From Pseudomonas sp. 2FG (GTDB lineage: Bacteria; Pseudomonadota; Gammaproteobacteria; Pseudomonadales; Pseudomonadaceae): 40,288 nt of DNA. The notes under the pieces are model-generated. The model was not told the DNA's origin and searched no databases. It was given only the letters and a program-made list of their open reading frames with translations. Below are positions 32,943-40,211 of this stretch, piece by piece. The position numbers and the translations under genes were made by a program. How positions within the stretch are numbered: the first letter of the stretch is position 1; the number at the start of each line of letters is the position of its first letter. The stretch covers positions 1 to 40,288 of the forward strand of contig NZ_SCMP01000024.1 of NCBI RefSeq assembly GCF_005502935.1. The letters are read 5' to 3'.

Positions 32943-33545
32943 TCAGTCCTTGGTTTTAGTAGCAGAAGGGGCGGGTTCGACGTCATGGATATGCCGAGCG
33001 AGGAACAGGCCTTGGCCGATCAAGAACAGCAGGGTCATGCCCAGGCTGCCGAATACCTTGAAGTCGACCCAGATGCTCTGGAAGGTGAACGCGACGAACA
33101 GGTTGGCGGCGCCACTGACGAGGAAGAACCCAATCCAGGCAATATTCAGACGGTTCCAGATCGGCTCGGGCAGGCTGATGGCATGGCCCATGATGCGTTG
33201 GATCAGCGGCTGCTCACCGATAAAGTGGCTGCCGGCAAAACCCAAGGCGAACAGCCAGCTGACCACTGGCGCCTTCCATTTGAGGAAGGTCTCACTGTGG
33301 AAGGCCAGCGTCAGGCTACCGAATACCAAGCAGGCGATCAGGGTCAACCACTGGCTTTTCTCCAGCTTGCGCTGCAACAGGAAAAAGATGCCGTAGACCA
33401 CCACCGAGCTGAGGATCAACATCGCGGTGGCACTGAAAATACCGCCTAGCATGTAAGTATTGCCGGCCAGTTCAACCGCACGGGGTTCGAGCTTGTAAAC
33501 GATGAAGAACAGGATAAGCGGGATGAAGTCGATGAATTGTTTCAC
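32943..33545 (-). CDS. yciB: Septation protein A / inner-membrane protein YciB
   Basis: This 200-residue inner-membrane protein has about five to six transmembrane segments. The start MKQFIDFIPLILFFIVYK is the YciB signature and fixes the initiator as GTG at 33545. The conserved interior (LTLAFHSETFLKWKAPVVSW and IWNRLNIAWIGFF) also matches. YciB contributes to envelope integrity and septation in enterobacteria (IspA in Shigella). It is somewhat longer than the E. coli protein because of a C-terminal charged tail. It is the first gene of the long minus-strand run to cpxA and is divergent from rnm. Confidence 0.94.
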   Translation of the reverse strand: MKQFIDFIPLILFFIVYKLEPRAVELAGNTYMLGGIFSATAMLILSSVVVYGIFFLLQRKLEKSQWLTLIACLVFGSLTLAFHSETFLKWKAPVVSWLFALGFAGSHFIGEQPLIQRIMGHAISLPEPIWNRLNIAWIGFFLVSGAANLFVAFTFQSIWVDFKVFGSLGMTLLFLIGQGLFLARHIHDVEPAPSATKTKD

Positions 33546-33596
33546 AGTGGCAGCCAGAAGCAGGATGTGCCGGCATAATAACAAACCAAACCAGTA

Positions 33597-33625
33597 GGGA
33601 AACTCCGAACGCATCAGAGTTTCCC
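33597..33625. promoter_or_regulatory. Perfect inverted repeat between yciB and rnm
   Basis: GGGAAACTC (33597-33605) and GAGTTTCCC (33617-33625) are a perfect 9-bp inverted repeat with an 11-bp gap, in a divergent spacer of only 103 bp. A -10-like CATAAT lies upstream at about 33574-33579 (plus strand). No T-run follows, so an operator or leader hairpin of rnm is more likely than a terminator. Confidence 0.5.
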
Positions 33626-33648
33626 GCGGGTAGAGAGAGAAGCACCGA

Positions 33649-34512
33649 ATGAACGTCGATCTGCACTGCCACAGCACAGCCTCCGATGGCGCCCTAGCGC
33701 CTGCCGTGGTGGTCGCGCGCGCCCATGAACGGGGGGTGCGCATGCTGGCGCTGACCGACCATGACACTTTGGAAGGCCTCGACGAGGCCCGTGTCGCCGC
33801 CACTGCGCTGGATATGCAACTGATCAACGGCGTGGAACTGTCCTGTACCTGGGGTGGTGCGACCATTCATGTACTCGGCTACGGCTTTACGGCCACTGCG
33901 CCAGCGCTATTGCAGGCGATTGCCGAGTTGCGCGATGGCCGCTGGTTGCGCGCCGAAGAAATCGACAAACGCCTGGAAGCCAAGGGCATGCCGGGCGCAC
34001 TCGAAGGCGCGCGGGCCATCCAGCAAGAGTTGGGGGATAGCGGTAATGCGCCGGCGCGGCCGCACTTCGCCGAGTTCCTGGTGCGTGCCGGGCATGTGCG
34101 CGACCGCGCCGAGGCGTTTCGCAAGTGGCTGGGCTCCGGCAAGCTGGGTGACGTCAAACAGCATTGGCCGACCCTCGAACAGGCGGTCGCTACCCTGCGC
34201 GAGGCGGGTGCCTGGGTCAGTTTGGCGCACGCCTGGCAGTACGACTTCACCCGCAGCAAGAGGCGCAAGCTGATCGCCGACTTCATCCAGGCTGGCGGTC
34301 ATGCGCTGGAGGTAGTCAATGGCATGCAGCCGGCGGAACAAGTCGGCAGCCTGGCCATTCTGGCGCGTGAATTTGGTCTGCTGGCTAGCGTCGGTAGTGA
34401 TTTCCATGCGCCGGGAGACTGGTCTGAGCTGGGCATGTACCGCCCATTGCCGGATGATCTCCCGCCGCTCTGGTTGCGTTTCGAGCATGTCCAGCAGCCT
34501 GCTGCCCTCTGA
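33649..34512 (+). CDS. rnm: PHP-domain phosphoesterase, RNase AM (YciV/TrpH)
   Basis: This 287-residue PHP-family metal enzyme has metal ligands in the N-terminal DLHCHSTASDG, in LALTDHDTLEGLDEA, in the central RPHFAEFLV, in LAHAW and in the C-terminal SVGSDFHAPGDW. E. coli YciV (Rnm) is a 5'-3' exoribonuclease that matures rRNA 5' ends and clears short RNA. The similarity is through the whole length. The ATG at 33649 is preceded by GAGAGA. It heads rnm-yciO-trpS, with 13 bp to the yciO-type gene. The short spacer to yciB includes the inverted repeat. Confidence 0.92.
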   Translation: MNVDLHCHSTASDGALAPAVVVARAHERGVRMLALTDHDTLEGLDEARVAATALDMQLINGVELSCTWGGATIHVLGYGFTATAPALLQAIAELRDGRWLRAEEIDKRLEAKGMPGALEGARAIQQELGDSGNAPARPHFAEFLVRAGHVRDRAEAFRKWLGSGKLGDVKQHWPTLEQAVATLREAGAWVSLAHAWQYDFTRSKRRKLIADFIQAGGHALEVVNGMQPAEQVGSLAILAREFGLLASVGSDFHAPGDWSELGMYRPLPDDLPPLWLRFEHVQQPAAL

Positions 34513-34525
34513 ACAGGGAGTTCCC

Positions 34526-35155
34526 GTGAGTCAATTCTTCCAGGTACACCCGGAAAACCCCCAGGCGCGCCTGATTAAACAGGCGGTGGCAATCATCAAG
34601 GCCGGCGGGGTGATCGTTTATCCAACGGATTCCTCCTACGCGCTGGGCTGTCATATCGGCGACAAGGGCGCGGTGGAGCGGATCCGCCGTCTGCGCCAGT
34701 TGGACGATAAGCACAACTTCACCCTGGTCTGCCGTGATCTGTCGCAGTTGGGGTTGTTCGCCAAGGTCGATACCGGAGCGTTCCGCCTGCTCAAAGGCCA
34801 TACGCCGGGTCCTTACACCTTCATTCTGAGCGCCACCCGCGAAGTGCCGCGCATGCTGCTGCATCCCAAGCGCCGCACCATAGGTTTGCGGGTGCCGAGT
34901 CATCCGATTGCCCAGGCACTGCTGGAGGAGCTCGGTGAGCCGCTGATGAGTGTCAGCCTGATTCTGCCCGGCGAGGAGCTGCCGATGAGCGATCCGTACG
35001 AGATGCGTCAGGTGCTGGAGCATCAGGTCGATCTGATCCTGGACGGCGGTTTTGGCGGCCTGGAAGCCTCTACCGTGGTCAGCCTGGTCGACGATGAGCC
35101 GGAAATCGTCCGTGTCGGTTGTGGCGATCCGACGCCTTTTGTGGGTGGCGCCTAG
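34526..35155 (+). CDS. yciO: YciO / Sua5-YrdC family protein
   Basis: This 209-residue YrdC-fold protein is usually annotated L-threonylcarbamoyladenylate synthase. The N-terminal KAGGVIVYPTDSSYALGC, central HNFTLVCRDLSQL, GPYTFILSAT and RTIGLRVPSHPIAQALLEE are the binding-site motifs. It belongs to the YciO branch rather than TsaC, so a role in t6A tRNA modification is not certain. The GTG start at 34526 has AGGGAG 5 nt upstream and fits the N-terminal homology. It lies between rnm and trpS, and its 3' end carries the trpS promoter. Confidence 0.9.
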   Translation: MSQFFQVHPENPQARLIKQAVAIIKAGGVIVYPTDSSYALGCHIGDKGAVERIRRLRQLDDKHNFTLVCRDLSQLGLFAKVDTGAFRLLKGHTPGPYTFILSATREVPRMLLHPKRRTIGLRVPSHPIAQALLEELGEPLMSVSLILPGEELPMSDPYEMRQVLEHQVDLILDGGFGGLEASTVVSLVDDEPEIVRVGCGDPTPFVGGA

Positions 35156-35169
35156 GTGCTGGCTATAAT
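35139..35169 (+). promoter_or_regulatory. trpS promoter inside the end of yciO
   Basis: A perfect -10 TATAAT (35164-35169) lies 33 bp before the trpS start. The best -35 is TTGTGG (35139-35144) with a long 19-bp spacer. trpS can therefore be transcribed independently of rnm-yciO. Confidence 0.55.
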
Positions 35170-35202
35170 CGGCTTTCTGTCTGTTCGGCAAAGGAAAACT
35201 GT

Positions 35203-36417
35203 TTGAGCCTCGTCGATTCTCAACGGCGCGTGCTATCGGGCATGCGCCCCAGCGGCCGCTTGCACCTCGGTCACTACCACGGCGCGCTGAAGAACTGGGT
35301 CAAGCTGCAGCACGAGTACGAGTGCTTCTTCTGCATCGTTGACTGGCATGCGCTGGCCACCGATTACGATGAGGTCGGGCAGATTTCCCAGCACGTCATG
35401 GAGATGGCGGTGGACTGGCTGGCCGCAGGCGTCAGCCCCAGTTCGGCGACCCTGTTCATCCAGTCGCAGGTGCCGGAACACGCCGAACTGCACCTGCTGT
35501 TGTCGATGATCTGCCCGCTCAGCTGGCTGGAGCGGGTGCCCTCCTATAAAGAGCAGCAGGATCAACTGCACCACAAAGACCTCAGCACCTATGGCTTTCT
35601 TGGCTACCCCTTGCTGCAGGCGGCCGACATCCTGTTGTATCGCGCCGGCCTGGTGCCGGTCGGTGTCGACCAGGTGCAGCACATCGAGTTTGCCCGCGAT
35701 GTCGCGCGGCGTTTCAACCATCTGTACGGCCGCGAGCCGGGCTTCGAGGACAAGGCCGAAGCGGCGATCCTCAAACTCGGCAAGAAAACCGCCAAGCTCT
35801 ACAACAGCCTGCGCAAAGCCTTTCAGGAACAGGGCGATGTCGAGGCGCTGGAGACCGGGCGAGCACTGCTCAAGGAGTTGCAGAGCGTCACCCTTGGGGA
35901 TAAGGAGCGCTTGTTCGGCTATCTGGAGGGCGGCGGCAAGGTCTTGCTGCCGGAGCCGCAGGCGCTGCTCGATGACACGCTGAAGATGGCCGGGCTGGAT
36001 GGCAGGAAGATGTCCAAGTCCAATGGCAATGCCATCTACCTGCGCGATACCAGCGAGGAGGTGGAGGACAAGCTAAAACGCATGCCGACCGACCCCGCGC
36101 GGGTACATCGCGCCGATCCGGGTGACCCGGCGCGCTGCCCGGTGTGGCAGTGGCATGAGGTGTACTCCAATAACGAGACTCGGGCGTGGGTGCAGCAGGG
36201 CTGCAAAAGCGCCGGCATTGGCTGCCTGGACTGCAAGGCACCGCTGATCGAGGCGGTTCAGGCTGAACTGAAGCCCTTGCAGGCGCGCGCCATCGATTAC
36301 CAGGACAGCCCGGAGCTGGTGCGCAGCATTCTGGCTGAGGGCGCTGAGCGGGCCCGTGATGAAGCGCGTGAAACCCTTGCCGAGGTTCGTTTGGCCTTGG
36401 GTTTGAATTACCGATAA
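35203..36417 (+). CDS. trpS: Tryptophanyl-tRNA synthetase with a Cys4 motif
   Basis: This 404-residue class I synthetase charges tRNA-Trp. The HIGH-type signature is HLGH (21-24) and the KMSKS loop is at 269-273. Residues around GVDQVQHIEFARDV form the tryptophan pocket region. Four cysteines at 312, 334, 341 and 344 have spacing C-x21-C-x6-C-x2-C, close to the iron-sulfur motif of Thermotoga TrpRS (C-x22-C-x6-C-x2-C). The start is TTG at 35203, with AAGGA 8 nt upstream; the first ATG, at 35242, would remove residues before the signature. Only this trpS is seen here; the chromosome may hold a second. Confidence 0.95.
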   Translation: MSLVDSQRRVLSGMRPSGRLHLGHYHGALKNWVKLQHEYECFFCIVDWHALATDYDEVGQISQHVMEMAVDWLAAGVSPSSATLFIQSQVPEHAELHLLLSMICPLSWLERVPSYKEQQDQLHHKDLSTYGFLGYPLLQAADILLYRAGLVPVGVDQVQHIEFARDVARRFNHLYGREPGFEDKAEAAILKLGKKTAKLYNSLRKAFQEQGDVEALETGRALLKELQSVTLGDKERLFGYLEGGGKVLLPEPQALLDDTLKMAGLDGRKMSKSNGNAIYLRDTSEEVEDKLKRMPTDPARVHRADPGDPARCPVWQWHEVYSNNETRAWVQQGCKSAGIGCLDCKAPLIEAVQAELKPLQARAIDYQDSPELVRSILAEGAERARDEARETLAEVRLALGLNYR

Positions 36418-36422
36418 CTCGA

Positions 36423-36459
36423 CTGAGTAAGCCGTGGTTGGGCGCCCTGGCTTACTCAG
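36423..36459 (+). terminator. Long hairpin after trpS
   Basis: CTGAGTAAGCC and GGCTTACTCAG form an 11-bp perfect stem with a 15-nt loop, 6 bp after the trpS stop, in the gap to a convergent gene. No T-run follows on either strand, so it may act as a processing or weak bidirectional end. Confidence 0.5.
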
Positions 36460-36493
36460 GCGAGGGGCTCCTGTGGCTGTCATGACACCTCGG

Positions 36494-36850
36494 TCAGAGG
36501 GCTATCGCCACCAGAATGGCAACCAATAGGATGATCACTATATCGGTATTACTGAGGGCGCCGCCGGCGGGAAGGGCATCGATCCGTTGCGCCAGCAGGG
36601 TGACTTCTTGCACCGTCAAGGCATCGACACGCTCTTTGGCAAAGGTCGCCTCGACGCCCAGAGCCTGCATTTTTTCCTGCACGCTAGCGCGGCTCAAAAA
36701 ATCGTGGACTTTGTCGCGGTCGGCCTGAGCCTGTTGTGCGGCTACGGCCTCTTGCGTCGAGATCATCCCGACTTGCACCGCAGAGGTTTGGACGAAAGCC
36801 AGGCATGCGAACAGCAAAACAACACCGAATGCCATCGTTAATGTTTTCAT
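36494..36850 (-). CDS. PA2779 family (DUF6627-like) small membrane protein
   Basis: This 118-residue protein has a signal or anchor segment at about 5-24, a helical middle (ISTQEAVAAQQAQADRDKVH, then VQEKMQALGVEATFAKERV) and a C-terminal hydrophobic stretch (TDIVIILLVAILVAIAL) that runs to the end. The segment ERVDALTVQEVTLLAQRIDALPAGG matches what I recall of the PA2779 family, where such proteins often sit beside a PA2778-type cysteine peptidase. No such partner is here. The function is unknown. The ATG at 36850 has GGAGG 6 nt upstream. It is divergent from scpA and converges with trpS. Confidence 0.82.
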   Translation of the reverse strand: MKTLTMAFGVVLLFACLAFVQTSAVQVGMISTQEAVAAQQAQADRDKVHDFLSRASVQEKMQALGVEATFAKERVDALTVQEVTLLAQRIDALPAGGALSNTDIVIILLVAILVAIAL

Positions 36851-36882
36851 GGCGCGCCTCCCAAGGATCCTGTTAGAACCCA

Positions 36883-36911
36883 TTGAAGTGAACGTTCCGA
36901 ACTCATTAAGT
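36883..36911 (+). promoter_or_regulatory. scpA promoter candidate
   Basis: TTGAAG (36883-36888), a 17-bp spacer and TTAAGT (36906-36911) lie in the 138-bp divergent spacer, giving a leader of about 70 nt. The leader contains a 6-bp hairpin, CCGGCC-TT-GGCCGG, at 36941-36954. Confidence 0.45.
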
Positions 36912-36988
36912 TTGGCACAGCGTGTGGACGTGGCAACTTTCCGGCCTTGGCCGGGATTGCGCGACCTATGCCCGATCCGGAGGAATAT

Positions 36989-37816
36989 ATGCAGGACATA
37001 CCGCCAATAGCGCCTTCAGACAGCCAGGCCGGCGCGCAGCAGGAGCTGCCGTTCGCCCTGGTGTACGGCAAGGCCGTCACCGAGCTGCCGCTGGATTTGT
37101 ATATCCCGCCGGATGCGCTGGAGGTGTTCCTCGAAGCCTTCGAAGGCCCGCTCGACCTGCTGCTGTACCTGATTCGCAAACAAAACATCGACGTGCTGGA
37201 TATCCCGGTGGCGGAGATTACCCGGCAGTACATGGGGTATGTCGAGTTGATGCAGTCCGTGCGCCTGGAGTTGGCCGCCGAGTACCTGGTAATGGCTGCG
37301 ATGCTCGCCGAGATCAAGTCGCGCATGCTGCTACCGCGCTCCAGCGAGGCGGAGGAAGAAGAGGATGACCCGCGCGCCGAACTGATCCGGCGGCTGCAGG
37401 AATACGAACGCTATAAGGCCGCCGCCGAAGGCATCGATCAACTGCCGCGGGTTGGCCGCGATCACAGGGTGCCGTGCCTGGATGCGCCGCAAGCGCGGGC
37501 GCGCAAGCTGTTGCCCGACGTAAGCCTGGAAGAGCTGCTGCTGTCGATGGCCGAGGTATTGCGCCGTGCCGATATGTTCGAGAGTCACCAGGTCACACGG
37601 GAGGCGCTGTCGACCCGCGAGCGGATGAGCGAGGTGCTGGAGCGCCTCAAGGGCGGGGCCTTTGTGCCGTTCGTGGCCTTGTTCCGCGCCGAAGAGGGCC
37701 GCCTCGGCGTGGTGGTGACCTTTATGGCGGTGCTCGAGTTGATCAAGGAATCCCTGGTCGAGCTGGTGCAAAATGAGGCCTTTGGACCTATCCATGTGCG
37801 TGCGCGAGCCGAATAA
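36989..37816 (+). CDS. scpA: Segregation and condensation protein A (kleisin)
   Basis: This 275-residue kleisin subunit of the bacterial SMC-ScpAB condensin shows the ScpA N-terminal domain clearly: VFLEAFEGPLDLLLYLIRKQ and IDVLDIPVAEITRQYMGYV, then AAEYLVMAAMLAEIKSRMLLP. An acidic linker follows, and the C-terminal winged helix (VTFMAVLELIKESLVELVQ) binds the SMC head. I placed the start at 36989, where CGGAGG ends 5 nt before ATG. An ATG at 36968 adds seven residues but has no ribosome site. It is followed by scpB 11 bp later, so the pair is an operon. Confidence 0.95.
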   Translation: MQDIPPIAPSDSQAGAQQELPFALVYGKAVTELPLDLYIPPDALEVFLEAFEGPLDLLLYLIRKQNIDVLDIPVAEITRQYMGYVELMQSVRLELAAEYLVMAAMLAEIKSRMLLPRSSEAEEEEDDPRAELIRRLQEYERYKAAAEGIDQLPRVGRDHRVPCLDAPQARARKLLPDVSLEELLLSMAEVLRRADMFESHQVTREALSTRERMSEVLERLKGGAFVPFVALFRAEEGRLGVVVTFMAVLELIKESLVELVQNEAFGPIHVRARAE

Positions 37817-37827
37817 AGAGTCGAAAG

Positions 37828-38613
37828 ATGAACCTGAGCGACCCCCGCGAGCTGGCCTCGCTACTCGAAGCTTTCCTCCTGGCGTCCGGCAAACCGCAGT
37901 CGCTTGAGCGCTTCTTCGAGCTGTTCGAAGAGGCCGAGCGGCCCGAACCGGCCGTGTTTAAAAAGGCCTTGGCGCTGCTGGGTAAGTCCTGTGAAGGGCG
38001 GGCCTTCGAGCTGAAGGAAGTCGCTACGGGTTACCGTCTGCAGGTGCGCGAGCAGTACGCGCCTTGGGTTGGCCGGCTCTGGGAGGAGCGGCCGCAGCGC
38101 TATTCCCGCGCCATGCTGGAAACCCTGGCGCTGATTGCCTATCGCCAGCCGATTACCCGCGGCGAGATCGAGGATATTCGCGGCGTGGCGGTGAACAGCC
38201 ATATCGTCAAAACCTTGCTCGAACGTGAGTGGATTCGCGTCGTCGGTTATCGCGATGTGCCGGGCAAACCGGCGATGTTCGCCACCACCAAGCTGTTTCT
38301 CGATCACTTCAACCTGAAGAGTCTCGAGGAACTGCCGCCGCTGGCCGCGCTGCGCGAGTTGGAGCCGGAACCGCTGCTGGCCTTCGACGACGAGCTGCCG
38401 GTGCCGGATGACTTGCAGGCCCGCGCCGACTTGGCCGATTTGCCCGAGGACGCGGTGGAGCCGCGGAATGAAACCAGCTTCAGCAGCCTGTTGGCGGAGT
38501 TGGATTCGATGGAGCAGGGCCTGAAAACCGATTTCGATGACCTGGCCGATGCCGAGCAAGACGACAAGCGCGTAGAAGCCTTGCCGGACGAGGCGGAGGC
38601 TACCCGCGACTGA
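37828..38613 (+). CDS. scpB: Segregation and condensation protein B
   Basis: This 261-residue partner of ScpA is made of two winged-helix domains. Typical patterns are LASLLEAFLLASGKPQSLER, RLQVREQYAPWVGRLWEERP, MLETLALIAYRQPITRGEIE and RGVAVNSHIVKTLLEREWIRVVGYRDVPGKP. Residues from about 175 onward are a long acidic, probably disordered tail (DELPVPDDLQARADLADL and similar) that makes it longer than many ScpB proteins. The ribosome site is weak, which fits coupling with scpA. A good terminator lies 5 bp after the stop. Confidence 0.95.
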   Translation: MNLSDPRELASLLEAFLLASGKPQSLERFFELFEEAERPEPAVFKKALALLGKSCEGRAFELKEVATGYRLQVREQYAPWVGRLWEERPQRYSRAMLETLALIAYRQPITRGEIEDIRGVAVNSHIVKTLLEREWIRVVGYRDVPGKPAMFATTKLFLDHFNLKSLEELPPLAALRELEPEPLLAFDDELPVPDDLQARADLADLPEDAVEPRNETSFSSLLAELDSMEQGLKTDFDDLADAEQDDKRVEALPDEAEATRD

Positions 38614-38617
38614 ACGG

Positions 38618-38641
38618 AACCTGGGGGCATCCCCGGGTTTT
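38618..38641 (+). terminator. Terminator of scpAB
   Basis: AACCTGGGG pairs with CCCCGGGTT (9 bp with one T-G wobble, 4-nt loop), and T residues follow. It begins 5 bp after the scpB stop. Confidence 0.7.
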
Positions 38642-38723
38642 GTGCGGGAATGAATGGCCCAAGGAAGGCTGATCGTTTATCGGTTGCTGGCAAAGTATCG
38701 CGAGCTAAGGCCGGCAGATGCGC

Positions 38724-38778
38724 TAGGCTTGATTGGCTGCGCAGCGTATGATGCGCGCCCCTCGGCGAGTCCTCGCCG
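38724..38778 (+). promoter_or_regulatory. rluB promoter candidate and leader hairpin
   Basis: TAGGCT (38724-38729), 17 bp and TATGAT (38747-38752) form a weak promoter. Directly downstream CGGCGAG (38763-38769) and CTCGCCG (38772-38778) form a perfect inverted repeat near the 5' end of the message, 37 bp before the start codon. Confidence 0.4.
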
Positions 38779-38814
38779 CAGGTGACCAGATTGCTACACC
38801 GGGAGGTGCCCAGA

Positions 38815-40146
38815 ATGAGTGAGTCCGAAGAATACAGTCCCGCCGGGGAAAAACTGCAGAAAGTCCTGGCGCGCATGGGCCTAGGCTCGCGCCGCGACGT
38901 GGAGGCCTGGATCGGCGAAGGCCGGGTCAAGGTCAATGGCAAGGCGGCGACCCTTGGTCAGCGTGTCGATCTGCATGACGCCATCGCCATCGATGGTCGC
39001 CTGCTCAAGCGTGAAGAGGCCGCCGAAGAGACGCGCCGCGTGCTGATCTACAACAAGCCCGACGGTGAAATCTGTACTCGCGACGACCCAGAAGGTCGCC
39101 CCACCGTATTCGATCGCCTGCCACGACCGAAAGAGGGTCGCTGGATCAATATCGGCCGCCTCGACATCAACACCACCGGTCTGCTGATGTTCACCACCGA
39201 CGGTGAGCTGGCCAACCGCTTGATGCATCCGTCCTATCAGATGGACCGCGAATACGCCGTGCGCGTGCGTGGCGAAGTCGACGAAGACATGCTCCTGCGC
39301 TTGAAAAACGGTGTGCTGTTGGAAGACGGCCCGGCGCGTTTTACCGATATTAAGGAAGCGCCCGGCGGTGAAGGCTTCAACCATTGGTACCACTGCGTGG
39401 TGATGGAAGGTCGTAACCGCGAGGTGCGGCGCCTGTGGGAATCTCAGGGCTTGGTGGTCAGTCGGCTGAAGCGCGTGCGTTTCGGTCCGGTGTTCCTGAC
39501 TTCCGATCTGACCATGGGCCGCTGGCGCGAAATGAGCCAGGGTGAAGTGGATATCCTCAGTGCCGAAGTGGGCCTGGCGCCTATTGTCCAGCAGGGGATG
39601 AAGGCCAAGACCCGCGAGAAGCTCGACCGCATGCAGCGTAAATCGGCTAAACCTGTGGGTCGTGGCGAGCGCCCGGTGAGAACCCTGCGCCCTGCCCATG
39701 GTGGCCCTGTAGCGAGCGGCGAAGGTGGCGAGCGCCCGTCCCGCGCCCCGCGCCCAGAGGCAGGCGAACGTCCTGTTCGGGCCCCGCGTGGTGAGGGTAA
39801 TGAGCGTCCGCAGCGCAGTGGCGAGCGCCCAGCGCGTAGCCCGCGTCCTGAAGGCGGCGAGCGTCCTCAGCGTAGCGGTCCACGCTCCGAGTCCGCTGAG
39901 CATGGTTCGCGTACGCCGCGGCCCGCCGCTGGGCGCGCTGAGCAGAACCGGGGTACGCCGGTGGCTGAGCGTCCGAGCGAGGTGAACAAAAAGCGTCCGA
40001 GCGCTGGTAAGTCGGGACGGCCAGGCATCGAACTGGCCGATCGGCCGGCACGTAAACCCGCCGGTGCGCCGGCCAAGCGCCGTGGCCCGCCGGCTGGCGA
40101 AGGTCAGCGTCCGGGTTTCGGTCGCGGTCGTAAGCCGGAGAAATAA
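38815..40146 (+). CDS. rluB: 23S rRNA pseudouridine synthase RluB with long basic tail
   Basis: This 443-residue enzyme converts U2605 of 23S rRNA to pseudouridine (E. coli numbering). An N-terminal S4 RNA-binding domain at about 12-70 (EKLQKVLARMGLGSRRDVEA) is followed by the RsuA-type catalytic domain at about 75-255, with the catalytic aspartate in GRLDINTTGLLMF. The last 165 residues are a low-complexity tail of repeated GERP, RAPR and RSPRPEGG units, rich in Arg, Pro and Gly. GGGAGG precedes the ATG at 38815. Tails of this sort are common on Pseudomonas RluB but vary in length; they probably bind RNA. RluE/RsuA are less likely on motif and size. Confidence 0.95.
   Translation: MSESEEYSPAGEKLQKVLARMGLGSRRDVEAWIGEGRVKVNGKAATLGQRVDLHDAIAIDGRLLKREEAAEETRRVLIYNKPDGEICTRDDPEGRPTVFDRLPRPKEGRWINIGRLDINTTGLLMFTTDGELANRLMHPSYQMDREYAVRVRGEVDEDMLLRLKNGVLLEDGPARFTDIKEAPGGEGFNHWYHCVVMEGRNREVRRLWESQGLVVSRLKRVRFGPVFLTSDLTMGRWREMSQGEVDILSAEVGLAPIVQQGMKAKTREKLDRMQRKSAKPVGRGERPVRTLRPAHGGPVASGEGGERPSRAPRPEAGERPVRAPRGEGNERPQRSGERPARSPRPEGGERPQRSGPRSESAEHGSRTPRPAAGRAEQNRGTPVAERPSEVNKKRPSAGKSGRPGIELADRPARKPAGAPAKRRGPPAGEGQRPGFGRGRKPEK
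39655..40143 (+). repeat. Low-complexity repeat encoding the RluB tail
   Basis: Imperfect short repeats based on GGCGAGCGYCC recur (for example near 39664, 39727, 39766, 39820 and 39856), encoding GERP/RSPRP-like units. Period and composition drift along the tail. Confidence 0.7.
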
Positions 40147-40156
40147 TCCAGGCTAA

Positions 40157-40178
40157 TAAAAAAGGGGCTCATTGAGCC
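40157..40178 (-). terminator. Terminator for the minus-strand gene at the right edge
   Basis: On the minus strand GGCTC-AAT-GAGCC (40178-40166) is followed by CC and a run of six or more T residues down to about 40157. It lies 10 bp beyond the stop codon of the partial transposase-like frame. Confidence 0.6.
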
Positions 40179-40179
40179 T

Positions 40180-40211
40180 AATGCCAGTCAGTTAAGCTGA
40201 TTGGCATTTTT
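40180..40211 (+). terminator. rluB terminator, overlapping the probable IS end
   Basis: AATGCCA and TGGCATT pair around an inner TCAG/CTGA stem (one mismatch between them, 5-nt loop), followed by TTT. The hairpin is 33 bp after the rluB stop and also contains the end of the opposite-strand frame. I see no other gene in 40213-40288 on the plus strand. Confidence 0.75.

Noticed and set aside
36477..36483. Second CTGTCAT as a Pho box
   Set aside because: A single half-site. The positions 11 bp away on either side do not match, and it lies between convergent gene ends.
36912..36940. Sigma-54 promoter before scpA (TGGCAC)
   Set aside because: No TTGC-type -12 element at the required spacing.
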